A stretch of DNA of 64,000 bases from Azadirachta indica (GCA_022749755.1 CM040441.1:21081475-21145474); one strand, 5' to 3'. Positions 11,905-26,383 are shown, counted from the first letter of the stretch. The notes: generated by a model not told the origin, from the sequence alone. Numbers and translations are program-made.

Positions 11905-12765
11905 GATTTGGATATAAATAATAATTAAATAAAAAAAAGTTGGAAACATAATTATTAAAAATTATTGAAAGATAATAAAAAGTTAGAAACAAAATTATTA
12001 AAGGTAGTTAATATAAATAAATTTGTTATAATATTAATATAAATAAAGTTATTTACTGTTGTTGGAATCAATCTTGCTCCTTTGCTGCTTATTGTTTTTG
12101 CCATGTTATTGATCTGTTGCTCTATTGCTTTGGTTATTTTTTTTGGAGTTTGCTTTCTGGTTTTGGTTTCCTACCGATAAATTCAATCTCAAGTGCCATT
12201 CTTGTTGCTAGTACTGCCTTTTTATTCTTCCTTTCTCTTGCTAGTTGCTGATACTGCTGCTATTGCTAATGGTTTCTGCATTTTTTTTCTTTTAATTTGC
12301 AGCTATTGCATCTTTTAATGCTACTCCTACAATTGTTTTATAACTTCCTCTGAGCTTCTTTGTGTCTTTCCTAGGCTTCCTTATTATTTAATAATATATT
12401 ATTTTGATTTTTTAAAAAAAATGTATATTTCTGCAAATTTTTCAGCTTCTTTCTATGCTGCAACCTTGCTTCTACACTTTTACTACTCTCTTTAATGCTT
12501 ACAGTTGTGCTCACTAGTAGAAAGTATTACTATACAGCTTACTACTTGCTACTCAATCCTTCTCTTGTTTTAATTTTATTTTTTCTGCCTTTAGCTTCAC
12601 TGATTGAAAGATTTAGATTCTTAGAAAACTCATAATCCAAAATATTGAGAACATTGAGTTTTTGCCAAGAATTACGCAAGAGGAAAAGAGCACATAAGCT
12701 TCTCACCACTAGTCTCTATAACTACGACAGCAACTTGGTCCTTTATGTAAGTTTTGAAATTGTTT
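11905..12765 (+). repeat. direct repeat R2, downstream copy of the transposase leader
   Basis: Homologous to R1. It starts with the same A-rich stretch containing AACATAATTATTAAAA-type words and ends with TAAGCTTCTCACCACT and a second GTAAGT donor at 12747. No transposase start codon region follows it. It therefore looks like the leader of a second, truncated CACTA gene copy, or one product of a tandem duplication. Confidence 0.6.
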
Positions 12766-12889
12766 CTATAGATTTTTTTATTATCACTAAAGTTCATTTT
12801 GTATTTCTTAATATATTACAATCAAAAATTTATTGAGAAGTTAAAGATATTATTATAACGAGTTTAATACTCAGATAATCTACTCTCTT

Positions 12890-13020
12890 CAGAGAAAAGA
12901 ATCTGCCCATAAATTTTTGGGAATTTCTTACATTAAAAGGAAAATCCATACCCTCAGGTTGGAGGTAGAAATCGAACTAACCATTAGGCCACATTCCTAA
13001 TGGCTTATTCATGCATACCT
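12890..13020 (-). mobile_element. SINE-like tRNA-derived fragment (weak)
   Basis: On the minus strand, TGGCCTAATGG (12982-12992) resembles a Pol III A box and GTTCGATTTC (about 12968-12978) resembles a B box. They are much closer together than in intact SINEs, so an internal deletion would be needed. Low confidence. Confidence 0.3.
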
Positions 13021-16000
13021 AATTGCATATATATCCAAAATATGTGCACACATCCATGTTAAAATCATGAGAAAAAATTTATCAAATAACTGAAAAAATG
13101 CATAAAATTTGTCTGATCTTGTTAATTTTTTCAAGGTACCTCACAATATTTTTTTTTCTTACATAATTTATGGTTATTCAATATTTAAGTTTTGTTTAGT
13201 AACATTTAATTTAATTTGTTCATGCTTTAATAATGAATTGTCCCATAATGGGCCTGACCCATTATAGTAAGTACTCTAATTTTGTTAGAACCATACGACT
13301 GTTAGATCAGAAGATGAAGCCCAAGGAATATATATATATATATATAATTATAGCATTTTTTTTAAGATATGATTAAATGTTTTTATTAAAGATAATAACA
13401 AGTTTTTAATTTCAATAATAGAGAGGGTTGATTAATTGGCTACAAAAACATAACTTAGAAGTATTTTTCTTTTTCTTTTTTCTTTTTTCTTTTTTTAAGC
13501 AAAATTGAAGTTAAAAAGTAGCATCGTACGCAATAATCCTATTTTTCATTGGATTCTAATAAATTAACAGATAAAAATTTATCATTATTTTAATAAAAAT
13601 TTAATATATAATCCATAAAATTAAACTTTTTAAATCATTAACATTTGATCACATTATAATTCTTATTTTAAAACAACTCAAAAAACATACTACATAAACA
13701 CAAGTTCATTATTTACTTAGAATGAAAATCAATCATATGCATTAAACTTACGGGCGTAATGATCAATCACATAAATTAAACCAGACAATAACTCTCATTA
13801 ACCCTGTTCAATAAATATCAAATATATACATTAGTGTTTCTGCTTCAATGATCAGGACAAGTTGTTCAGTGTACAAGTAAAACAATTGCAATTTTGTATT
13901 ATAAAATGTTCATTTTATAATTGGCTATTATGAATAATATTTTATAAATATGAACTATTAGTACATAATACACGCTCAAATATTATATGTAAATCAACAA
14001 AGTGGATTTAGAAAAATGTTATCACATTCAATATGCTTTACAGACACAAGCAAATTTTAACATTTTAATCTTTAATATATTTGGAATAATAGAGAATAAA
14101 TTATTATAACTAAAAAAATATATCTTATTTTATTATTTTACTAAAAATTTAAAGATAAAAATAATAAGAATTTAACAGGTCAACTCAAAGTAGAGTGGTG
14201 TATCCATCTATTTCTTCAAATTTGAATAGGGTAAATGCAAGGATGGAGCCAAGACTAAATAACTAAGGGACCAGAATTTTGGGGTGAGAAAGGAGGAACC
14301 AAAATAACTGAAAAATAAAATTAATCAAGTAATATTTTAAAAAATAAATAAATAAACTAAGAGGTAAATTGATAACTTTTCAAAGTATAAGAGTTAAACT
14401 GCATATAACTTTAAGAAATTGAGTTAACATATAAATATTATAATAAAAAGTTTTAAAAAATGTATTGGGCCTGGGCACAATGCTCCCTCAGACTTTTGAA
14501 ACGTTCTGTCCTGAGTAAATGTCTTTTCAATTAAAAATAAATGAATAAACCTTAAGCCTAACAATTAATAGGTTTGAAAAATATCTTAGAAAATTTTTCT
14601 AAATTTAAGAAATTAGGAACCATAAAGAGTTATTGTGAAATCTCTTTAAAGACAAAGACCTAAAAAATTTCATTTAGGGTAGGAAACTTTTCTTTTTTAG
14701 TTTTCTTTTTTATTTCAATCCACTGGAGAGAAAGTAGATAATAGATTTAGATAAATTTCTTCTATTCAAGCGTAAATCATAGTTATAATCACTTTTAATG
14801 TATAAAAGTGATTTGGTATGATTTTTCTCTCTATATAAATTTTTAATGTTCAAATTTAGAAAATTTTAGGTTACCAAAATTAATCTATGTAAAAAATCTA
14901 CAAAGTATGGGATCATCCTATTTCTTGTGGGTAGATTTTTCTCTTATTTTTGTAAATGTACAAAAATTTCAACACTTATGTAAATAGATTTATAAAGTGC
15001 ACTACATTAAAATTTATATAAACTCTTACCCCTAGTCAATTTCTGATATAGAAAAATCTTACTACTTGTTTATGATGTAAAAAATTCTTACTACTTGTGT
15101 GAACAAATGCACTATATAGAATCTATGTAAACTATTACGTTGAATAAATTTTTTAAATAGATTGTAATATTTAATGCTTAAAAAAAAAAAGAGGTTGTAT
15201 TGGCTAAAATTTCTATCTTATTGATTTTTTTTCAAAAAGAACAAATTAGAAGTTTACTTCTTTCTTTAGTAGAATCTTAAGTATGAATCTTGAAATTTGG
15301 GATTTTGTATGAACAACTTCAATTAGGATATAATGTTTTGACTTACGTTGGTAATCAACAATTTCTACTCGAATCAATTATTTAAACAATAATATTGGGT
15401 ATCTCAAATAATTATTTTAAGTTATATCTCAATTGATAACGTGTCCTTCCTTAATTGGACGATGAAATTTTATATTTTTAAAATAATGAATTACCCTAAT
15501 TAGATGGCAAAAAACACCAGCAAAGTTGTATAAAATTTAGAAGGTTAAGAATTACTATTTTCAAATTATATTAATAATTAAAATAAACAAATATTGATTT
15601 CATAATTTTTTTCTTATTTTATTATTTTACATCTTAGATCCTTAATCAAAGTGATAAGTCATATTCTGACAGCTAGCAAAACCAACTCTCATCTACTAAT
15701 TGAATTAGCTAAACCAAATCTAACAACATCTTCAAACTTATATTTTATTGAGAATTCTTTTTATTTGCAAGAGTTTTTGCATCATCAATACAACCACAAA
15801 ATAAATTGTAATATATTCTTGCACTTGAAAACATTTATTAGTGAAAATAAATCACAAAATAAATTGTAATAAAATTTTTTTTAAGCGCAATTTGAAGGGT
15901 TTAATTATAAAAGTTTTTATTTCATATTCTTTGTCATTGTCATGTTTGATATATCTTTAAAAATTTTAAAATAACAAATTTTTTTTAAAAATAATTTTGT

Positions 16001-18180
16001 TGTATAAAAAAAAAAATAATTATAATTTATAAAAAATAATTAATAGTATGATTAATAACGTTTTTTATATAAAAATAAGAGGTTGAAGAATTAAAACCTT
16101 CGTATTAATTTTAAAAGACGAAAATTTATTAACAACTAATGTAAGTTACTGCTAAGAAATCATTACAGATTTTGAAATATCTTATACAAGTATTAAAAAT
16201 TCAATATTGAAGTTGAAGTTTTAACTTAAAATTTAAACAGAAATGTTAAAATTATAATTTAAAACTCTAACACAACGCTTTAAATATTTTATATATACAA
16301 GGATAATATCCGAACTCTTTTCTGAGTGTAATTAAATATTATACCATAAATACAAATTTATTTTAATTATTTGACATTTTTCTCAATAATAAAAGTAATC
16401 CAAAATATCACTTAATTGTTTTCGAATGAAAGTAATTCAATTTTTCATAAATTAAAATAGGGTTTATTGAAATTAATTATAGAAAAAGAAAAGCAAAAAA
16501 CTATGGCAATGGACATACCAATCATCATCATCAAGACTTTAGTGTTATGAATAAAAAGGATTCACTTTTCACTTTTTTGCTTTTTCTGGTAATTAAAACA
16601 AATAAAATAAAATAAATATTTAATTTACGTAAATTATCTGCATGATTGGCCGGAGAAATACGACAAGCAAAGTCTCCGGATAATGTGAACAGAGCGAATG
16701 TTACTGTGTTACCCGATCATTATATCTATCTACGATGTTTCCTAAATTTACTTCAATCATAGCCGTTCATCAAACCGTTCGGGCTTCGGCTGCTCCGCTA
16801 AAAATTTCCTAAATTGAGCATGGGTAATAACATTTGCATCCCTAAGCTTCATTGTAACAACAAAGTAGAACATAGTTTTCTTAGTTTTAACAATTTAGAT
16901 CCTAAACATTGGGGATGGCAAAATCCCAACATGAGTTTGGGTTCCACAAGGATCCATGCTAAATAAAATAAAATTTGAATGACATAATGAAGATAGGATA
17001 AGAAATGAGCGAAGATTAATTCTCAAGCAAGCCAACATTCATTAGTTTATTTGTAATTTTAGGACCAAAATAGGCGTGAGCCCCAATAGACCAAACTCTT
17101 CGCAGTCCTCATGAGTCACATTATTAGCTTGGTCTCTATTCCATAATCAATTTTAGCTCGTCTCTGTATCTTTTAGGAACAATGGGTGAGAAACAATTTA
17201 CTTTGCATAATTTAATTAAAAAAATTTATAATTCATAATTTTTTATCCTATCACAATTTGTATTTTTAATATAGTTATTATATATAGATAATATTATAAT
17301 ATGTTAATAATATTTTTAGTTAATATTTAACATAAGTAAATAAGAAAATTAAAAAAAAGTGAGGATGAAAAATCTATTATTTACATGGGGATCTCTCATT
17401 CCTATCCCATTAACTTTATTGAAAAATGAAGATCAAAATAAAAATAAGAAAAGGAATGGAAAAGGTCTTCCCACCCCCGCCCTGTCTCGTTGCCTTTCCT
17501 ACTAGTAATAAAAGTTTCAAAATATCCCATTAGCCTAAGTTATTAAATTGAAGTACATTCTTGTTTCATGCTATACTTATGTTTTATATAATTTTTAAAA
17601 ATCAATTTGGCTCAACTTATAATGTTGTTGAATCTGTATTATATCATGTTATATCATGTATCTATAGTATTAGATTTTGATTTTTTTGTTTTAAATTTTT
17701 AAATATTTTAAAAATATTTTAATTGGTTAAACATATCAAAACATTATTAAATTATGTATAATTAATTTTTAAATTTTAAAATATTTTAATTAATTATCCA
17801 TACTTTTTAATTCGTCTTCGTGTTATTTTATTAAGTGTTTGAAATATAAATTTAGTCCAAATTCATTGAAACTCACGTGTCACAATAATTTTACTATTTT
17901 TTTGTGCCAAACTCATGTTATGTTGTACTGGCTTAACCCATTCACCACGTCTATTGGCCAAGATCGGCAAGAGACTTTAAAATCAACTAAAATAAGTACT
18001 GGTTTGTTAAAATTACTAAAATATGCCCTGATTTGTTGTTTAAAAAACTTTAGGGACAAAATTAATATTATCCCATGCATAATTCTACAAAAGAGGTGCC
18101 GTAGAATTGAAGTCTAAAAAAATCAATTAAACCGATTTTAAAAACCCAAATAATTAGACGGAAAATTCAGTACCAATCAA
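13021..18180. other. AT-rich gene desert
   Basis: No coding region was recognised on either strand. It includes a short AT microsatellite near 13330, pyrimidine runs near 13470-13500 and a dispersed repeat copy (about 14230-14520). A slightly GC-richer patch at about 16640-16820 has no coding signal that I can see. Confidence 0.5.
14230..14520 (+). repeat. dispersed repeat copy (GGAGCCA family)
   Basis: Begins near GGATGGAGCCAAGAC and continues through A-rich sequence with AATATTTTAAAAAATAA-type words to a GC-richer end (GGGCCTGGGCACAATG). It aligns by eye with 33417-33670, which begins GGTTGGAGCCAAAG. A reverse-orientation relative lies at 25140-25275. Termini are not well defined. Confidence 0.45.
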
Positions 18181-18650
18181 TCAAGTCAATATGGTAGCCA
18201 AACTCCTGATCACATGGACCCATTTGTGTAACAGATGCGGTCACAGCATCGAGGACTATGGTGTGGCAATACAGAGAAGCAACTATCAGGGTCCCACAGA
18301 TTACAGGCTTAATTAATTAAACCCACAAAAATTGCTGAATCGTGTTTCCCGCGGCATTATTGACCGATAAAGACAAGCCACAAAGGTAGTTCGCCTGTTG
18401 TTGCCGGGCTCATAACTTCTGTCCAATAATCGATTGCCACGTGGCGTAACAAGTATCACGATGTTATCATGATATGTATGAATGACCTATGAGCACATCA
18501 TGCATGCACCCATGCATACAGAAGATAGGATATATCATACATCGAATGACGTGGACACGTGGACGAGAGGGATTGGATCACCAATCATGTGAAAACTGCA
18601 AGGGCAGCCGGGCTTAGATAAGCATAAGCATAAGCCAGTTAGCTTATAGC
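18181..18650. promoter_or_regulatory. GC-richer island with G-box and RY motifs
   Basis: Within an AT-rich desert this block holds a perfect G-box palindrome CCACGTGG (18437-18444), the RY element CATGCATG (18499-18506) with a second RY-like CATGCATA (18511-18518), GACGTGGAC (18548-18556) and ACACGTGG (18555-18562). ABRE/G-box plus RY is the known motif combination of ABI3/FUS3-type seed promoters. No gene was recognised on either side, so a promoter role is inference; a conserved non-coding element or promoter relic is equally possible. Confidence 0.35.
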
Positions 18651-19699
18651 TGGAAATAATAATATAAGGAGTGCGTAGAGCAAGCAAAATTAAATAATAA
18701 ATATTTTATTATTTGCCAAATTGTGTAATAAAAAAATACAATAATGGATGTCACGTATTCTATTATATGTTACTTAAAATTAAATTTTGTATATAATTTT
18801 TTTTATTTTTTTAAGATATATAAATTCATTTAATAGCAATATTTTCCTATCATATTGAATTTTATTAAATATAAATTGATCTTATTTGACACTATACAGT
18901 GTATCAAACATTTTATCTGTTGTATATTCAAAGTAAAAATATAGTAATTCTAATTATTTTCAATTTTAGTATAATAATTTAAGGGAAATGGATCACTGTT
19001 ATATTAACTTTACACATTTTTTCATATTATTTGTTAACAATTGATTTATACACAAGTTGAAACTAAATATAACATATATAATTAATATATCATAATTAAT
19101 ATAATTATTTAATATTTGAGTATTATCGGTAAAATAAAATTATTATGTGTGAAAAATTATGATAAATGTTAGCTATCAATAAAAATAAAAGTGTACCAAA
19201 CCCTTTATATATGTTGCGTATTCGAAGTAAAAGTAGAATACTCTTAATTATTCTCTATCTGGACACAATAATTTAAAAAGAAATTTTATATTTTTTTATT
19301 ATTTATAAATTTTTTAATTTAAATATTTTTAATGATTGAAACTAAATCTAACATATATAACTAATGTAAAGTAATTAATGTATATGTAAAATATAATCTT
19401 AACTAATAAAAATAATTAAATTCAACGATTTATAAATAATGTATAAAAATATATAAAGTTAAGAAGTTATTAATTCGTTTCCTAATTTAAAATATATTTT
19501 TTATCTGTTCGATTTGACTCTTCAATTTTTCTTTCTTTTCTATGTTATTTTTATATAATACTGTCATTCTAACATTATCTCAAATTATACAAAAATTTAT
19601 CTTCTATCAAATAAATGTTACATCACGTGGAATAAAAATATTTAACATGTGTAGTATTTCAAATAATATCTTCTATGGCTTGTAATGGACCATTCGTAT

Positions 19700-19770
19700 A
19701 TTCTTATCTATTTGCCATTTAATGCATTCTTATCTATTTGCCATTTAATACATTCTTATCTTTTTGCCAA
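19700..19770. repeat. 26-bp tandem repeat, about 2.7 copies
   Basis: Units at 19700-19725 and 19726-19751 share ATTCTTATCTATTTGCC and differ near their last bases; a partial third unit follows with one or two changes. Confidence 0.85.
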
Positions 19771-22110
19771 TGACCAAAACAATGGTAGTGAAATTTCCCC
19801 ACACTTTCTTTTTTTATTTTCATCTATAAATTAAATTAAATCAAATAAAAATTTAATTTCTTAAAAAAACCTAAGCTTTTTAAATTAATCAAAACTATCC
19901 CTTAATATTTTATTCTTTTTTATTGAAGACAAATATTAGATATATATCAATGACAAAAGTAAACTAAAATTTATTAATATGCTTCATATGATAGAGACTA
20001 TGATCACAAAACATGTCTTTCCAATTAATTCAAATTTGTGTAGTGTAATGTTGTACAATATCTAGAAAACATAGCATGAGATTGTGTTTTTAAGTATTCA
20101 CAATCACCAACTTCAACAAATATTCAATGAACTAAGCAATTTGCCTCCCACCCATATACTATGACATCCTTTATTGCTAATAAAAGAATTTTAATATAAT
20201 TATATTACATATTTAATTTTTTTAGTATTATCAAATTTATGTATGTATGTAGGCACATAAAACATACGAGATTTGTATTTTTTTTTAAAATATAAATACC
20301 AGTCAATCAAATTTGAAATTCATTGATAATCAATTCACTAAAGTATATTCAACTGACTGAATATAATTAACCTCATTCAGACTATATTATATTGTAGTTA
20401 GTCAATTAATCAGATTTAACAATTCGATCGGTCAAATTTAAAATGTGCATTTCTAAAAAAATAATGGACAATCAAACCTAAGAACTATTTTATATATTAT
20501 ATATAAATAAAAAAAATTTTATCATTTATTTTTAAGATGGATAATATGACTGCTAGAAAATATTGTATTTTCTAATTTTATGAATGTATATGATTATATT
20601 TTATATAAATGATACAAAATCCTAATTCGACACACCTGAAAACCTAATTTAATATATATAAATTAAAAAAAAAATACAAAATGCTAGTTAGACAGATAAA
20701 GAGTTATATACTCTTGATCAAATATAAAATATTAATATAATCCTAACTTAAATTGGCCAAATGTATCACTAAATAAAGCAAAGAGATTGTGGGCAACAAA
20801 GTGTATCATATTGTTATTTAATAGACTCGTTGGCAACAATTGGGTAAATGAAAATGTGTTGGAAATAGAATTGAATTGATTCTAAAATGAAGCAAGCAAT
20901 CCCACATGATTAATTGTGAAACTGATTTCAGATTTCTATAAGAAAGAAGAATTTGTTGGAATTGGAATTGAAATTTGGTAGACAAGGCAAAGAAGAATAC
21001 ATTACGTGTAAGGTAGATTTTGCGAGATATATGAGTCATGAAAATATTATTTTTGGTATTTATTAGTTACTTAATTAATTTAAAAAATTTAAATAAGTAA
21101 TTAATGTAATTTAATATGATATATTAACAGTAGTATTTTGTATAATAAAATTTTAGCATTTATATCTGAGTGGGTGTATCCTCTTGACTTAATTTTGTAC
21201 AAATTTGTAAGCATTATTTTATATAATTTAAAGGTTAGACTTTAAAATGTAAAATAGTATTAAATACTAGCAACTCAATAATCATAACTATCATTAAATT
21301 ATATTGATCGATGGATCCAGCAAAATTTGTATCTAGATATTAATTTAATACTTTAGCTTAAAGAAGTCCATATTATAAATTTTCATCTATTAATCTATGG
21401 AATCCAAAGGTGAATATAATTGTTGAGTTGTCGATTCTTTTAAGTACTTGAAAATTTAAGGGAATTCTACCCCATTTATTATTAGGTAGTTCAATTATTA
21501 ATATTTTTCAAAATATAATAGCAGCTATATTGGGAGCATTGCGACTTATAAAATAATTTATTTATTTTGTGCTAAAAACATGATTAAATGTTTCAACAAA
21601 GTAGTTGAGTGTTTGGTGAACTTTGTTGTTAAAAGTGTACGCAGTATGTTTTAAAGTCAAAACGTACGCATTTGATAACTATTAGTATTAAAGTGTTGAG
21701 ATTATGTATAATAATTATAATAGACATGTACTAAAAATAATTACTCATATACATTTTTATATTTTCTAACACTGAGATTTATAACAAGTGCAAAAGCATC
21801 ACTTATTTAAGAATCAATAATGGATAATTGAATATAATAAAATATATTAATTTGGTGAAAATTTTGACTTTTTTATAAAGAATTGGTAAACATAAATTTT
21901 AATGAAAATAAAATAGAATCATGATTAATAAACAGTGTATGAAACTATATGATATAATTATCTTTTTATTAAAATTACGAGGTTATAGTAGAAATTCTAA
22001 AATCTACGTTAAATATCATAATGAAGTATTTCATTAATTGCTTCTAAAAAACAACATGTTCCTTGTTCTTAAAAATTATTGTCAAAATCAACTAGAAAAT
22101 TAAGAAACAG

Positions 22111-22232
22111 CATAATTTTTTTAACAAAAATATAAATAATCTAAAATTATAAACTAAGTCGCCTGTAAAATAACATAATTTTTTTATTAAAAATAAATAT
22201 AATCTAAAACTATAAACTAAGTTGCTTCCAAC
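22111..22232. repeat. tandem repeat, two diverged units of about 63 bp
   Basis: Units begin CATAATTTTTTTA at 22111 and 22174. Both contain TATAAACTAAGT followed by a TGCTT- or CGCCT-type end. Confidence 0.8.
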
Positions 22233-25139
22233 CTTTTTACAACCACCTCAATTATTGGGGTCCTAATGACATATTGAATGGCAGCCTTAATCTAATAAAA
22301 TATATTATTAGATTGAATCTATTATGTACATTAATTATAATATATTATTTATGTATTAATTTATATATGTTTGATTTAATCTCAATTATTAAAGTATTTA
22401 AATTTAACAGTCAATAATTAAATATAAAAAATATGTATAAAATATCTGTTCCCTATATACAATATTAATTAATTATTATGAAGATTAGTTAATTTAGCTA
22501 CTAACATAATTTATAATAGAAAAAAAAAATTAAGATTCAATGTATGTTTCGTTATATAAATTTTAAATATTTTAAAATTAAATAAAAATGGGAAAATGTA
22601 CATGAATAACTCTTAGCCCATAATTTTTTTATTGCAAGTGAAAAAGTGATTTGGTGAACAACTACATGCATGCACACGTAACATAATTTAATATATTTTA
22701 TAAACAAAATTAAAGTTACGAATGAAATAATTTTTTATTTAGTATATTATTACGTACAAGATTTCGTTTGATTTTATGGTTTTTCTGTTGTACTTTAAAA
22801 GTGATATCTAATATTTTTATTTTATAATAATTACGACTTTAACATTATCATATCTCATTATCAAAGAAAATATTAATGAATTTCCATTTAAAAGTACTAT
22901 ACATAAAATATTTGTATAGATAGGAATATATTATTAAATTAAATTAAATTAAATTTAAGGTAAGGTCAACTTATCTTTTGCTTTCAACCAAATTGAACTT
23001 ATCCAAAGATGGCCTTTCATTTTCTAATCAATTAATAATCGTCATCATCTTTTTCTTTTGCTGATTCATAAACTTATCCAAATACTAAATGCAAAAATGT
23101 ATGATCACAATAATTTTTTTTTTTTAACAAAAGAAAGAATTATTCGGCTGGTATAATGCCAGTTTTTTTTTTATTTTATAAATCTGTTATATATATATAG
23201 AGCCAAAATCAAAAGTTGAAATTGTAATACTCCAATTCAAAATTAATATTAACTTAATAATAAACAATTTTTTAATCTAACTTAAGTGTTGTTTTAACAG
23301 TGTTAATTGGTATTATCTAAGTAATAAATTAATAAATATAAAAAATTAATTTATGTGTTTGATTATTTATTTATTATAAAAGTGTTCACCGAACTTAAGT
23401 AACATCGGGTTCATTCTTAGATCAGCATAATATAGAGAAATTTAATAAAAATGACTAACATTTGAGTTGAATTTTCATGAATGCTCATTGTTTAAAATTT
23501 GTTTAAAAAATGATCTACTTAAATTTTTTTGAACGAAAATACTCCTATTTGAAAGTGTATGTTAATCATTTTTAGAAATTTTTTATAAGCGTATTTTGCT
23601 CTAAATTGATCATTTTTGAAATATATTTTAAATAGTAATATTTTAAAAAATTAGATTTAAAATTTAGTTATTGTTAAAAATCTTTCTTGTATATATCCTA
23701 ATTAAAATGGCAGCCAGAGTGCTTCATTGGTAGTACAGGACATTTTAATAAATTTTTTTAAAAAATATTAAAAGATAATCTTAAAAATATTTGACAATAA
23801 TACAGCAATGCCAATAATTTTATTTAAAAAATTTTATAAATAAAAAGACTTTTAATATAAATTTACTAAAAGATTCAACTTGAAAAGTTCGTATTTAAAA
23901 ATTTTCATATATTTTTCATCAGTCAAATTTTTAATCTTTTATTTATTTATAATTATTTTAATTCCATACCATATTTGACTCGAAATTCAATCAAATATTT
24001 ATTGACATATACACACTTCTCCACCTTTGTGTGGACAATTTACCATTATACGTGGATTGATTCCTCTCAAATTTAAAGATAGATACCGCACATATTATGC
24101 GTACATACATAAAATGTGCTATAACTATCACATCTACACTCCCAACAAATACATGTTGTAATAAAAATAAATTGTAAAAAGTTGTAATATTAAAAAAAAA
24201 ATACTAATTAACATATAAAAAAAATATTTTATATAATAATCAATTTTATTCTCTATTTTGGATCTCAGTCATCAAATTTATATCTATCTTATGAAAATAA
24301 TTTAACCTCATTAGAATTAGATCCCTCTGTCTCACACGTGGAGCTAGGGCTTGAGTATACCAAATAAAAACAAAGCAAAAATGAGTTGTCAAACGTTATA
24401 GTTCTTCAAAGATTTTGTGGGTAGGAATAAAAATAAGAAACAATGATTGATTTGTTCAAAAAGTAAATATTATATTGATAATATAATTTAATAGTGTAAT
24501 AGAAGAAGATCATGATTGGGATTAATTAATTAATAAAAAAGATTTGGTCAAGCCAAGACAAATTGATGATCATGTTGTCTTTGAAACATTATTGGTATTA
24601 CTCACAAATATACCGGATCAAAAGTTTACTTTATTTACAAGCAAACAAAAATTTTGGATTTTAATAACATTGGGATCTCAAATCATATATCATTCAACCC
24701 TAGATCTATCACATTATGTACATAACAAGATAATTTCATAATATTATTTATTTTATAGTGATTAGTATTGTGTATTAAAGTAACAATCACAGTACTATAA
24801 CTTTGACCCTACAATATTAAAAAATAAAATTTGTAATATAATTTTATTATTTATAGAAGATTTAGATAGAAGATAAATCAACAACTCTTTAAATTTATAC
24901 AATTTCTTACATTATTTGTAAATCACTTGATACAACTATTTTTAACATTTGAAGTTAAATTTAATAATATAATTTATGCATAATGTTACATTGTAATTAA
25001 TATATATATTATGTATAATCTTAACTGTTGTATATAAATGCAATAATTTATAAATAATATAAAAAATTATATAAAATTAAGAAATTATTAATCATTTTGC
25101 TTATATAAATTATTTATTGTTTATTATGTAGATATATGT

Positions 25140-25275
25140 TTTGATCTTTCAGATTTTAAAAGTTAGCAACTTACTCTCCAATGTTAAAATTTATTTAAAA
25201 ATTCAATCTATTAACTTTATCATTTTAATATTTTACTCCTTTAATTCTTTTTATTTCTAGCTCTACCCCTTACCA
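25140..25275 (-). repeat. dispersed repeat fragment (reverse copy of the GGAGCCA family)
   Basis: The reverse complement reads AGAGCTAGAAATAAAAAGAA and onward, then AGTAAAATATT-type words. It resembles the starts of the copies at 14230 and 33417. Confidence 0.35.
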
Positions 25276-25683
25276 TTATGCAAATATATCCTCTATATAA
25301 ATGGAGTAAAGTCTCCCACCAACATTAAGTTTGTTCAAATTTTAGATTAAGACTCAATCAAATTTAATTTATTTAAATAAATCGAATTGGATTTTAAGCA
25401 TTCTTTGGCAATCCATTGTTTTTATTTTATTTGTTTATCTTATTTTCATGAGAGCTTTTCCTTGTTATCTACGAAACCCCATATGATATTTTAGTATTTT
25501 AAATTATATATTTTACTATTTTTATTTCTTCTTAACCATTAATGCCTTGATCTAGAATCCCATAGAAAAAAAATAAATAATATGCATATTTATTTATTTA
25601 TTTTTGAAGACATATAGATGTGTTGATGCTGAGGATATTCTTTGATTCAAATTATTTTGTTAAGTGGGTCCAAGAGAAAAAAA

Positions 25684-25722
25684 TATATATATCTATATAT
25701 ATATATACACACACACACACAC
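25684..25722. repeat. (AT)n(AC)n compound microsatellite
   Basis: An alternating TA run passes directly into CA dinucleotides. Confidence 0.9.
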
Positions 25723-26333
25723 TATGCACTTGACACAAATTTGAGTGCAATTCTGTTTTTAGTTTCTGATTCTATGTTTCTGCTTCTAAACATCTATTAT
25801 TATTTTTCCAAAATTGGTAGATGTATTAGTTTTGTTACAGTATAATTTAAAATTATGAATGTGTAAATGTATTAATTATTTTAGGTATAAGCTTTTTCCG
25901 ATTTAAATCGAGGCTTAAATTGTCGTTGATTAATCTATAAAATTTAATGGTAAATAAGATTGTTCAGTTGATAACATTAAATTCTATTCACATACGTAAT
26001 TATGCCGAGGCCTAAAATGACCTGACACCCAAAAAAAAAAAAAGTTTAAAGAATAACAACTGTTTTATTATTTAGTCTCTTTAAAATATATATATATATT
26101 TTTTGATTTAGCTCCTACACATTTTGAATTCATATATTTTGACCTCCTCAAAATTAAAATTTTCACTCTATCTTAATGTTATTTTTTGATTTTATATTTT
26201 AATCGTTAGATTACATGAATTAATTAATGAATAAAAATTTGTATCTCAATTCAATTTAAAAAATTTAAATCTGTTATGTTATCATGTCGTAGTACTTTTT
26301 TATAGTATAATTCAAAATTATTCAATGTATGTT

Positions 26334-26338
<5 letters not shown>

Positions 26339-26382
<44 letters not shown>

Positions 26383-26383
26383 T
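26339..26383. repeat. (TA)n(CA)n compound microsatellite
   Basis: About 30 bp of TA followed by about 12 bp of CA. The same compound architecture occurs at 25684 and 62586. Confidence 0.9.
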
